Below are positions 8,677 to 17,483 of a DNA stretch of 34,391 nt, piece after piece; the stretch's first letter is position 1; each line of letters begins with the position of its first letter. Location of the stretch: assembly GCF_000003815.2 (NCBI RefSeq), contig NC_049981.1:22487306-22521696 (forward strand). Direction: 5' to 3'. Below the pieces are notes generated by a model, which made no database searches, was not told the origin of the DNA, and saw only the letters and a program-made list of their open reading frames with translations. Source of the stretch: Branchiostoma floridae (Eukaryota; Chordata; Leptocardii; Amphioxiformes; Branchiostomatidae). Made by a program: the position numbers and the translations under genes.

Positions 8677-11600
8677 ATGGACGTCAGACGATATCTGTCA
8701 CGGATCCGTTACCATGGCGACACCCGCCCTAACTTGGAAAACCTGCGCGCTGTCCACTTGGCACACATACTAGCCGTCCCTTTTGAGAACCTCAGGTAAA
8801 AGAAAGTCACACGGTGGCACATATATAGTAAAGAACCCCCCACACAACGTACTCTTAAGAATCATTTGTTGTATGTAACAGTTAACAGTACTTAATGTTT
8901 GGAACCGCATCATTATGTCTATGATAATAACATCCTCCTACGCAGGGACATCCAACAGCCAAACTGCCTGTCTGGATGTGCCCTGCTCTATTAACCGTCA
9001 CTCTTAGTTCCTGTGCACGTCCCCCCCCCCCCAAACCAGCTGTCAGCCAATCAGAAAACAAGCTTTCCGTTTTCAAAAGCTGTCTCGCATGTATAAGGTA
9101 AGCTCATTAATATTTATAAGCAGGGCGGTCAGGAACAAAGGGTGACGGTTGAAAGAGCAGGGCACATCCAGACAGGTGGTTTGGCTGTTGGATGTCCCTG
9201 CATTGGAGGATGTGATCATATGGAGCAGTGTTAGCAGCGGCGCCTTGCTGCAGTGCAAGGTGAACCAGCCATTATTGTCGTGAAGAAGATGACAGACGGT
9301 CATCGAAGTGTTGGCTCTTGAAAAACGTGGTTGTGAAGAAAGAACTTTTTTTAAAGATAATTTTTATTGATTTTCAAAGAAAAGAATCACATACAAACAC
9401 ACGCATGGCACGTAAATCAATAACAGAAAGACACACATAAGAACCTATAGAACTGATAAGTAAAACAAAGTAAACGTAATAACAAATGAAGTTCAAGAAT
9501 TTGTACCCCAATTACTGTTGCAGTAGTACATATAACATATCAAATTAAATATAACCAATCAGTTTCCCCCATTTGTCAATGTGCTTTTTAGTTTTGTCTA
9601 TTCTTGTAGCAATAATATTTTCTAACCTAAAATAATATGAAATATGCGAGATAAATGATTTTAAGCTAAGACGTCTGTTGCGGTGTTTGAAAATGAAAAA
9701 AGAACTTTGTTATCAAGTCATTCACAAACCTGATGAAAATATTCACGGAAGGGAGGGGCCGGAAACGCAACTCTGTCTTATACTACTTCAGGTAATTGAA
9801 GATCACCCATAGTGTCAGTCTTTATGCACTTCTGTATATGTATCTATACAGCCGGTATAACTGCACTTGGCCTAATACACCAGCTTCTGTATCTGTATCT
9901 AACTTTTATATAGTCGATACGCGGTATAACCCCCGTTCGGCGTAACACACCAGCTTCGCAGGCACGCGGCGCGGCAGCAGCTGGTTAAATTACACCGAAC
10001 GACCCGTCACACCTAACTTTCATGTAGCTGCAAGCGTTCTTTAAAACTACCCAGAGAAGATGCCCCTACTGTACTTGGTGATAACAAATTCCACTCTACG
10101 ATAGTTCTGTGAAAGTACGCATTTTTTATCAATCCTAGGTTGGTATTTGAAGGCATGACTGTTTCTTTTTTGAGCTTGTATTATATACTTAACCCCCCGC
10201 CTCATGGCAGACGCAGACGAGAGCGACAACCTACTACTTACCTACAGTACCTCCAACGGGTCCTGGGAGACAATCATGGCCAGATCACCCCTAGACAGAT
10301 CAGTCATCTAGCTGCTGACAAACGGGCTGGAAGAAATTTACAGATGATGATGATGATTGAAGATCATTGATGTGTTCACGTTATGTCTGTTCGATACTAC
10401 GATGTTTATAGGAGATGGTTGGTTACACATATGTTTTCCATATCTCTCTGTGCAGCATCCACTGCGGAGAGGAGATTGTACTGGACATTCAGCTTCTCTA
10501 CCATAAGATCGTCGTGAAGAGGCGGGGAGGGTTATGCTATGAGCTGAACGGCCTGTTCGCCTGGCTGCTGAGGCAGCTTGGGTTTGATTGTAAAACCGTG
10601 TCGGCCCAGAGCTATCGGCCCGTGACAGGAGAGTACGGGCCTGAGATGGGACATATTCTGAACGTGGTGAGGATCGACGGAGAGGACTGGGTCGCCGATG
10701 TGGGAAACCAATGTTTGTTTCGTACGCCCATGCGGTTGGCCGAAGACCAGGAGCACACTGACGTCACAGGAACATACAGGTAGAGTAGATGGTCCGCGTT
10801 GGTCCGAGGCGATTTTCAACGTTGGCTGGGTTCTCTTGTGCAGGGAAAGGGAGTTTGCCGAGGAAGGGAGTTTGCTGTGGAAGGGAGTTTGCCGTGATAG
10901 CGAGTTTTCCCCGTCCCCGAAGGTGGCGCTCTTTGGGCGTCTTTCTAATTGGTAAAGGAAAATGGATTAGGACATCCTTTAAAACAGGCTATTAACATGT
11001 GCGCGCAAGGAGACGGGGAAAACTCAGTATCACGGCAAACTCCCTTCCAACGTTGAAAATCGCGGACCAACGCCCCCCCCCCCCAAAAAAACAGCCCCGT
11101 TCCGAAGACTGCAACGGAGTCTACAGGTAGAGGGTGTTAGGTCTCCCACCGCTGTATCATGAGTACGCATGCGTGGAGAAAACGTACTCTGTATCTTTGT
11201 TATATTTTGTGATTTTGTCTCACGCTCACCTCTTCAATCATGACCTCAATGAAAAGCGACCTGCAGGCCGAGTTGAGATTCTCATGAATAAACGAACATA
11301 AGCTATTTCGCAGACATTTACCTTCATTCAGCTTGTACATACGTTCATCACATCTATGAACATTCTTCTTTCACCCTGCAGGATTCAACGAGAAGGGGAC
11401 ATGTGGTTCCTGCAGCGACTCAAGTACAGCCACCAAACCAAACTGACCAGTGACTGCCGTAAAGCGACACCTGGCGGAACAGATCGGGATGTCAAGTTAG
11501 AGACCGGCAAGCAGTGGGTGTTGAAATTCAAGTTTACTTTGCAAGAACGCGAACTGCAAGAATTGTCCAATATATGTAAGTGGACAGAGAAGTGTCACCA

Positions 11601-11805
11601 TGTATACTCTGTGCGGCCGCTATGCGTGCTCCCCCTAGCGGATGGTCTCATGACCTACATGGGCAGGAATCTGATCACAACGAGGTACGAGGACACCCGT
11701 GTCTCCATGGCAACCACGGCGCTCGAGAGTGACGACGACATTCTGAACGTTCTGTGGGACACATTTGGGATCAAACTGGATAAACATCTCGTGGTAAAAG
11801 ATTGA
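8677..11805 (+). CDS. NAT: Arylamine N-acetyltransferase (three exons, complete)
   Basis: Transfers acetyl from acetyl-CoA to arylamine, hydrazine or hydroxylamine acceptors by a ping-pong mechanism; a cytosolic enzyme of xenobiotic conjugation. Exons are 8677-8795, 10456-10779 and 11382-11805, with GT-AG introns, both phase 2. They join to 867 nt, 288 aa, close to the roughly 290 aa of animal NATs. Exon 1 starts MDVRRYL and ends in the family motif AVPFENL. Exon 2 holds RGGLCYE with nucleophile Cys67, His106 in MGHILNV and Asp121 in VADVGN; human NATs use 68/107/122. Exon 3 begins TYRIQREGDMWFLQ and carries the C-terminal acceptor-pocket domain. An acceptor (ctttccccag, ending 8653) lies 23 nt before the ATG, suggesting an upstream 5' UTR exon. 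Vertebrate NAT1/NAT2 have an uninterrupted coding exon, unlike this gene. No frameshift or premature stop is seen. Confidence 0.95.
8927..9215. mobile_element. Long-TIR MITE in NAT intron 1
   Basis: Inverted arms of about 75-85 bp: left acatcctcc..gcagggacatccaacagcc..tctggatgtgccctgctct, mirrored on the right up to ggaggatgt. A middle of about 110 bp includes a C tract (9020-9032). No coding sequence. Confidence 0.85.
9335..9707 (-). pseudogene. LINE C-terminus and 3' UTR, L1/Tx1-like
   Basis: On the minus strand an open frame of about 54 codons from 9707 to 9545 reads FIFKHRNRRLSLKSF, then ENIIATRIDKTKKHIDKWGK, then a stop. This resembles the lysine-rich extreme C-terminus of L1/Tx1-group ORF2 proteins. 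The UTR ends with caataaaaattatcttt and an A run, as in a poly(A)-tailed retrocopy. It lies antisense inside NAT intron 1. The clade call is tentative because no RT motif is present. Confidence 0.6.
9825..9893 (-). mobile_element. LINE 3' end with (CAGATA)n tail, copy 3 (short)
   Basis: tctgtatatgtatctata, cagccggtataac and aatacaccagctt match the other copies. Its truncated end abuts copy 4 head to tail. Confidence 0.65.
9886..10195 (-). pseudogene. LINE 3' end with (CAGATA)n tail, copy 4, with C-terminal codons
   Basis: The longest copy of this family. Minus-strand reading from about 10150 gives, across a frameshift, FKYQPRIDKK then VEWNLLSPSTVGASSLGSFK, the usual 'F..R....WN.LP....A.SL..FK' end of LINE ORFs. 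The UTR then passes gcagctggttaaattacacc (as read on +) and ends in the (CAGATA)n tail at 9886-9900. Stops and frameshift make it inactive. It lies in NAT intron 1, antisense to NAT. Confidence 0.7.
10195..10372 (+). pseudogene. LINE C-terminal fragment with (GAT)n tail
   Basis: The + frame reads GRRRRERQPTTYLQYLQRVL, then ISHLAADKRAGRNL, then runs into a (GAT)n repeat. It resembles the end of LINE polyproteins ('R.G.Q..TY......A.DR..WRNL') followed by a microsatellite 3' tail. It starts where the minus-strand LINE at 9886-10195 begins, so one inserted next to or into the other. Confidence 0.55.
10797..11072. mobile_element. MITE in NAT intron 2
   Basis: The right arm (ends cgcggaccaacg at 11072) inverts to cgttggtccgcgattttcaa, cgttggaagggagtttgccg, tgatactgagttttccccgt. 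The left arm matches but holds an extra segment of about 52 bp in which gaagggagtttgc is repeated, so the arm has been internally expanded. The element starts 17 nt downstream of the exon 2 donor. Interior unique, non-coding. Confidence 0.85.
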
Positions 11806-11935
11806 CTAACGTGTTGTCAATGGCAATGAGTCCATTCCAATAGAACAAACATGGTGACGTAAATAACACCTAAGGAGTGACAAACCTGAGGTTGGAGTTA
11901 TTTTCATGTTTCGACTCTAATATTGGTGCTTTATT
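11806..11935 (+). other. Presumed NAT 3' UTR
   Basis: Sequence between the NAT stop codon and the next repeat. No AATAAA is seen; the poly(A) site may use a variant signal or lie further on. Confidence 0.4.
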
Positions 11936-12171
11936 GCCTTCGCCAAGAAGGCTATGTTTTCGGTCATTCCACAGGATGATGCGTCTATTTGTAGGTCAAT
12001 AGCATATAACTCGAGAAATTGTGGATGGAACTTTGTGATTTCTGATAGGTTTGTAGCGGTTGCGAAAAGGAAGGGCACGTAAAAAAACGGTGTACCTAGC
12101 GTTTTCCTAGGGTACTGTAGCGGGATTTGTGTTATTTCTATTGAATTGATTGTTTTTTCTTGTCTTATCAG
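11936..12171 (+). repeat. Hairpin-headed dispersed repeat, second type
   Basis: Opens with the hairpin GCCTTC-gccaa-GAAGGC (11936-11952), then tatgttttcggtc, gcatataactcgagaaattg and tggatggaact. I recall this 'gccttcgccaagaagg' start from many invertebrate genomes. It ends at an assembly gap of 100 N (12172-12271). Confidence 0.65.
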
Positions 12172-12293
12172 NNNNNNNNNNNNNNNNNNNNNNNNNNNNN
12201 NNNNNNNNNNNNNNNNNNNNNNNNNNNNNNNNNNNNNNNNNNNNNNNNNNNNNNNNNNNNNNNNNNNNNNNGTATTAAACTGTCATATTTGTG

Positions 12294-13444
12294 CCGGTGT
12301 GACAGGGATCTCGCCCCCCCGGCGATCTCGCCCCCCCGGGGGGCGAGATCACTAGCGTTTTCGCCCCCCTTTAGCGTTTTCGCCCCCCCCCCCCGAGCAG
12401 CTGGCTTCTACATATTACAGGTGCGCTACCTGGTACTATACTGCACCTGGGGAGTAACGTATATGGTGTGTTACCTGGTACCTATATGGCACCTTATTAC
12501 CGTACTGTAAGATGTCATACCTCGAAAGTCGATATTATATTGTTCGGTGCAAACATGACATTGAAATGAAAAAAGACAATTTTTGCAGCTGAGGTGGCAT
12601 AAAACAGTGCTACTGCGAACGTATAAATCAACACCGTCTATGGTACGGAATACGTCAGCTATATGTTTTCAATTTGTCGCAGTGTTTTCTTTCTTGTGCT
12701 GGAAACATTTCCAAAGCACTAACAAAAACACACGTGAATAATAGTTTCTCATTATAAACACTATCTACGCGCAAGTTGATATAGCTGTTGCTAAATGCTA
12801 CACAAACACTGGTAAAGTACCTGTCTTAAGAAACACGGGTAAATGCATCAGTTCCTAAATACTAGAAAAGACAGTCATGTTGGAGGTGAAGATATCCCTT
12901 GGCCAGGTGCATATACCAAAATGTGCGTTATTCTAATTAATACCTAATATTTGCATAATCAATAAAGACATTACATAGTTCTTTTGTGGTCACTTCATTG
13001 TAGAGACTTCATATTGGAGATATAAAGGTTGCTTGAGGACAGGTGAATACAATGAAATACATCTTATGTCAAGACTCAGGTATATGCAATAATGGGAATA
13101 CAAGGGACCAAACCCTCCTTGTCTGAAACACGTTCAACTGTCTTATTACCATGTAATTACGTTAATATTGATACTATGAATGGAGTTATGTATCAAACTC
13201 GTGTACTTATATCATTCTGAAACTACATTTTGTGATTTATACCAATCAACTTCTAAAATGTCATGTAAACCCGTTTTTTTTGGGGGGGGGGCGAAATTGC
13301 TAAAGGGGGGCGAGGTAGGGGGGCGAGATCACTAGCCGGGGAGGGCGAGATCGCTAGTGATTTCGCCCCGGGGGGGCGAGATCGCTAGTGATTTCGCCCC
13401 CGGGGGGGCGAGATCACGGGGGGGCGAGAACGCTGTCACACCGG
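12294..13444. mobile_element. GC-terminated MITE, copy 1 (full length)
   Basis: Ends are inverted repeats: ccggtgtgacaggatctcgcc-type on the left (12294) and cgctgtcacaccgg on the right. Inside each end lie repeated palindrome-like modules, such as gggcgagatcgctagtgatt next to tcgcccc, with G/C homopolymers. The AT-rich core of about 1 kb (12400-13270) contains no open frame of note. The same element recurs at 14899-15809 (91% or better by eye outside a deletion) and, inverted and broken, at 33613-34155. It is 1151 bp and non-autonomous; the superfamily is not identified because target duplications are unclear. Confidence 0.85.
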
Positions 13445-13559
13445 TATGATGGCCTTGAAAATGTGACCTTCACAAGGAACACCTGTTTCACCATGCCCAG
13501 GCCTTCCACTGTTGTAGAAAAGCATAATAGGTAAACAAAGTAATATACATGTAATGGTC

Positions 13560-13608
13560 ATCAGGGTTATATATGATTATGTATAATGGTGACATCGGCC
13601 GCGGGTTA
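13560..13608 (+). repeat. Short tandem repeat interrupted by mariner (left part)
   Basis: gttatatatgattatgtata then atggtgacatcgg recurs in variants at 14190-14290. The two sides look like one degenerate tandem array split by the mariner insertion. Confidence 0.6.
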
Positions 13609-13610
13609 TA

Positions 13611-14188
13611 CGAGGGGCATTCAATAAGTAATGTCCCTGACCCATTTCCCATAGCAGGAGATTAATGAAACTTGGCACAGTTATTAGTCTTTCTCTTCAT
13701 AGGAACCACCCAGAGTTTTGCATTTCTCCCATCATTTGATGTAGCTCTGGACACCGTTCTTGTAGGACATCCCAGGTTGGTCCTCCGACAGATGCCTCAT
13801 CAATGGCAGAAGAGGGACGACCAGGTCTGGGAGCTGTTTCCACAGACTTCCGGCCTTGTTTGAATTCAAAATGCCAGCGTTTTACAAGGTCATATGATGG
13901 GGCATCATGACCATAAGTTTTTTTCATTTCATCAAAAGTCCCCTTTGGTGTGCGTCCTTTCAAATACAAAAACCGGATCACTGCGCGACACTCAACTTGC
14001 TCCATTTCACACCTGGTCCATTTCACACCTGACTCAGTTCAAACACCAGTAAATCAGTAACCACAATTAGTTCAGAGCTGTTTTTTGCAACATAATCCAT
14101 AGAAATATGACTCATTACACATGCAAAATTTCATCTAGATCAGAGAACTGGAAGTGGGTCAGGGACATTACTTATTGAATGCCCCTCG
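13611..14188 (-). mobile_element. Internally deleted mariner-like element
   Basis: Terminal inverted repeats of about 34 bp begin CGAGGGGCATTCAATAAGTA at 13611 and end with the exact inverse at 14188, flanked by TA on both sides (13609-13610, 14189-14190), the Tc1/mariner target duplication. The 578-bp length is under half that of a full mariner (about 1.3 kb). It encodes only the N-terminal DNA-binding part of transposase, on the minus strand. Confidence 0.93.
13697..14005 (-). pseudogene. Mariner transposase, HTH domain only
   Basis: Starting at the ATG at 14005 (a further in-frame ATG lies at 14026) it reads MEQVECRAVIRFLYLKGRTP, then the mariner landmark YGHDAPSYDLVKRW, then ETAPRPGRPSSAIDE. 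This is the Mos1-type helix-turn-helix region that binds the TIR, followed by the linker. About 30 unrelated residues (GPTWDVLQERCPELH...) then run to a stop, and the DDD catalytic domain is entirely missing. The product could at most bind TIRs and not catalyse transposition. Confidence 0.9.
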
Positions 14189-14190
14189 TA

Positions 14191-14300
14191 TGTAATGATG
14201 TATAATCGTGACATCGGGTTATATATGATTATGTTTTAATGGCAAAATGGGTTATGTATACAATGTGATTATGTATAATGGTGAAATGTGTTATTTTGTG
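14191..14300 (+). repeat. Short tandem repeat interrupted by mariner (right part)
   Basis: Variants of gattatgtataatggtgaca and gggttatatatgattatg continue the array seen at 13560-13608. Further weak copies occur at 14808-14865. Confidence 0.55.
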
Positions 14301-14399
14301 GTTCTCCTGTCGATTGGACAGATGAGGAGGCAGACAGGCTGTTTGCCTGACCTGCACATGACTTTTTATGGTGAAGGAGGGGTGTGCAATTCCTTCTCC

Positions 14400-14783
14400 A
14401 CCCTCTCGTCTACTGGAGCACTAAGTTTCACAGGGGCAACTGTATGCAACGTGTGAGGCGGCTCCAGCAGATGCAGCTTTGTTGTTTGGAGTATCCGTCT
14501 CCTAGGAGGACTTCCGACCAAGGATGTAAGGGGTTCCTCCTACCCCCGACTCGTGTGCCATGGCTCATGCCCGAACATGCCCCTAACTTAAGGCCTAAGG
14601 CCTGTCTCTCACCAAGGCCACACAACGCCACTAGCCGCAGCTAGATACTCATTTACACCTGAGTTAAGTGAGGAAAGTCGTGTAAAGTGCCTTTCCCAAG
14701 ATCGGTGACACGGAAGCTGGATTCGAACCCGCAACCTCTCGGTCTCGAGCCGCAAATGCTGCCACTGCGCCGCGCGGTCCCAC
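14400..14783 (-). mobile_element. tRNA-derived SINE, copy 3
   Basis: On the minus strand the head starts gggaccgcgcggcgcagtgg near 14781, with an A-box-like GGCGCAGTGG, and has a perfect B box GGTTCGAATCC (14729-14719). A possible anticodon-like loop CTCGAGA suggests a CGA-type tRNA ancestor. The body gggaaaggcactttacacga and aggtgtaaatgagtatctag matches the SINEs at 1290 and 2435. The downstream boundary (about 14400) is uncertain. Confidence 0.8.
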
Positions 14784-14898
14784 AACAAAATGGAAACACA
14801 ATGAAATGTGTTATACATGTATATAATTATGTATAATGCCCAAACAGTTATGTATAATTATATGTAATAATAGTATTAAAAATTGGACTTGTTAAGGG

Positions 14899-15809
14899 AC
14901 CGGTGTGACAGCGATCTCGCCCCCCCCCCCAGCGATCTCGCCCCCCCCACCCCCAAGAGCAGCTGGTTACTACATATTACAGGTGCGCTACCTGGTACTA
15001 TACTGCACCTGGGGAGTAACGTATACTGTGTGTTCCCTGGTACCTATATGGCACCTTATTACCGTACCGTAAGATGTCATACCTCGAAAGTCGATACTGT
15101 ATTGTTCGGTGCAAACATGACATTGAAATGAAAAAGACAGTTTATGCAGCTGAGGTGGCATAAAAACAGTGCTACTGCGAACGTATAAATCAACACCGTC
15201 GATGGTACGGAATACGTCAGCTATATGTTTTCAATTTGTCACAGTGTTTTCTTTCTTGTGCTGGAAACATTTCCAAAGCACTAAAAAAACACACGTGAAT
15301 AATAGTTTCTCATCATAAACACTATCTGCGCGCAAGTTGATATAGCTGTTGCTAAATGCTACACAAACACTGGTAAAGTACCAGTCTTAAGAAACACGGG
15401 TGAATGCATCAGTTCCTAAATACATCTTATGTCAAGACTCAGGTATATGCAATAATGGGAATACAAGGGACCCAACCCTCCTTGTCTGAAACAAGTTCAA
15501 CTATCTTATTACCATGTAATTACGTTAATATTGATACTATGAATGGAGTTATGTATCAAACTCGTGTACTTATATCATTCTGAAACTGCATTTTGTGATT
15601 TATACAAATCAACTTCTAAAATGTCATGTAAACCCGTTTTTTTTGGGGTGGGGGGCGAAATCGCTAAAGGGGGGCGAGATCACTAGCCGGGGAGGGCGAG
15701 ATCGCTAGTGATTTCGCCCCGGGGGGGCGAGATCGCTAGTGATTTCGCCCCGGGGGGGGGGGGGGGATCACGGAGGGGGGGGTGGGGGCGAGATCGCTGT
15801 CACACCGGT
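14899..15809. mobile_element. GC-terminated MITE, copy 2 (internal deletion)
   Basis: Same ends as copy 1 (accggtgtgacagcgatctc on the left, its inverse at 15809) and the same AT-rich core in the same orientation. A 198-bp segment present in copy 1 (12863-13060) is absent: the junction cctaaatacatcttatg at 15414-15430 sits on a shared AAATAC. The broken third copy retains part of that segment, so this copy is the deleted one. Confidence 0.85.
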
Positions 15810-16039
15810 ACCCATTGACGCCTTTCGCATGTTCATTACACTTTGGAGTCCAGAATTACAGTGTTTTTTTTTTCATAATTAAAGTGAGGCCTTTTAACTC
15901 AATTTTGGCTGCTGAAAGAAGGCATTGTTGCCTGTGGACCGTTAGAATAAGTATGATCTATGAACGAATACCATACTTCATAGAACATCGTTTGAGACCG
16001 GCACTGGTACCTATAGTGCAATGCTAAACTTTCTTCCAA
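15810..16039. other. No recognisable gene
   Basis: Short unique stretch; an 81-codon frame overlaps it and the MITE end, but shows no domain. Confidence 0.4.
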
Positions 16040-16968
16040 GACTAAAGGTGAATAGATGAAAGTTGAATCTCTACTTCTGGATAAATCAAATTTAATTCAG
16101 ACGTTTCAAACGACATCCGTCGTTCTTCTTCAGTGAAATAAAAATAAAAGTTTACAACTCTGCGGAATAAGGAATACTTCTTACGTTCTAAATAAACAAA
16201 AAAGGTAACGGCTAAGGTGTTCTAAAGTAAACATGGTAGGTAACTACAGAGGTGTTCTACACAGTGTTCTAAATAAACAAAAAGGTAACTGACAAGGTTC
16301 TGTGATACATTCTAGCAAAATAAGAAAGGCTAACAAGGGATATAATCATAATAAGTGTCTATATATCAATAAAACCATCATTTACTTTAAAACATCATTC
16401 CAAGCACTGGAAAGGTCAGTTCTCAGCCCCCCTTTCGATTGAGAGATGGACGATAAATGCGCTCGTAAATGGCTTCCTTAACCCCCCTTTCAAACCAACG
16501 TGGTTCTCTGTCTAAAATGTCTGTGGTATCTAAAGAAAACGAATGTCCGTTGTGGATGTTAAGATGATGCCAAATGGCTGACGAAAATTTGCTTGTGCTG
16601 GCCCTGCAGTGTTGCTTATACCTTTCCTTCAGTGGTTGGCTTGTCTCCCCGATGTAGGTCTCCTTGCACTGCGTGTCATCACATTTCAGTCTGTAAATGA
16701 CATTAGATTTGATGTTTTTGTTGAGTTTGTCTTTTGGGTGCACAAGTCTCTGTTTCAACGTTGAGTAGGGTCTGAAATTTGTGGCGATGTCTTGACTTTG
16801 TAGGATCCGTCTTATCTTTTCTGAAACCCCTTGAATGTAAGGTATTGTGATGTTAACAGTCTTTGTGCGGTCCAACTGTGATTTCCTTGGTGGTTTCCTA
16901 GATTCATGGGAGGGTTTCAGAGCTTTATTGAAAGTCCAAGGCTTGTACTTGGGGCACCGGTGCGGCAC
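16040..16968 (-). pseudogene. Penelope-like element, C-terminal GIY-YIG endonuclease
   Basis: Open frame 16968-16423 (181 codons). The C-terminal two thirds is the GIY-YIG nuclease of Penelope-like retroelements, which cuts DNA for target priming. GIY equivalent VIY at residues 90-92, YIG at 105-107 (TYIGETSQPLKERYKQH), paired C96/C101, an Arg near 116, and the hallmark DREPRWFERGVKEAIYE then PSLNRKGG. Upstream LVHPKDK (75-81) is the usual RT-nuclease linker. The RT domain is missing. Downstream (16140-16080) the minus strand reads gacggatgtcgtttgaaacg, a typical Penelope 3' phrase. The first ~10 residues come from one arm of an inverted repeat, so the true 5' break lies near 16940. Confidence 0.88.
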
Positions 16969-17139
16969 TGCGTGGTTCTAAGATTACTCAACGAATTTCA
17001 GGGATAAAGATGCATTTTGTTGTCTTCTAAGTCATACTTTTACGTATTACGCAATGTCTAAATTATAAAAATTCGGCGAAAATAACACAATAGTACCACA
17101 TTGAACGAACCCCGCAGTGCCGCACCGTTGCCCCAAGTA
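16942..17139. repeat. Inverted repeat at the broken 5' side of the Penelope fragment
   Basis: gtacttggggcaccggtgcg with gcactgcg (16942-16970) reappears inverted as cgcagtgccgcaccgttgcc with ccaagtac (about 17112-17139), with one mismatch, around a spacer of about 140 bp. It resembles TIRs of a small element abutting the Penelope fragment, or an inversion during its integration. Confidence 0.75.
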
Positions 17140-17483
17140 CAGTGAGATACCACCTTAAGGTGTCCTTACCACGGTGTCCTTACACGCAACAGGTTTTCAG
17201 AAGCAGAAACCATGAAGCGTTTTTATACCGTACGCTGCCTCACTTAATAGCTCGGGCGTCAGCAGTGCTGAGCGCCCCGCGGTTTTGTAATCCGCATTTA
17301 TGATCTCGGGGTCTATTTCGTCTGCTAAATCACAGTAGGCAATTTTCAACTATATGGTGATGCCCAGGGCACTCCGGTTTCGCCTTTAATAGCTCGCTGT
17401 CGCTAACAAGACGGGAGCCTGTCATAGCTTTCAGCTATGTCTAATTACGCGTATCCGGATGTCCAAACAGAGCGCTTAAGTCT
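17140..17483. other. No recognisable gene
   Basis: Contains a local repeat (ggtgtccttacca / ggtgtccttacac, 17159-17188) and otherwise unique sequence. Confidence 0.4.

Noticed and set aside
8882-9303. Two minus-strand frames upstream of NAT exon 2
   Set aside because: They are translations of the two arms of the long-TIR MITE at 8927-9215 and neighbouring sequence.
10532-10819. 95-codon minus-strand gene
   Set aside because: It is the antisense shadow of NAT exon 2, whose catalytic motifs lie on the + strand.
13290-13440. CRISPR-like or operator array of gggcgagatcgctagtg units
   Set aside because: The units lie at both ends of a TIR element and recur with the element in three places; they are subterminal repeats of a MITE.
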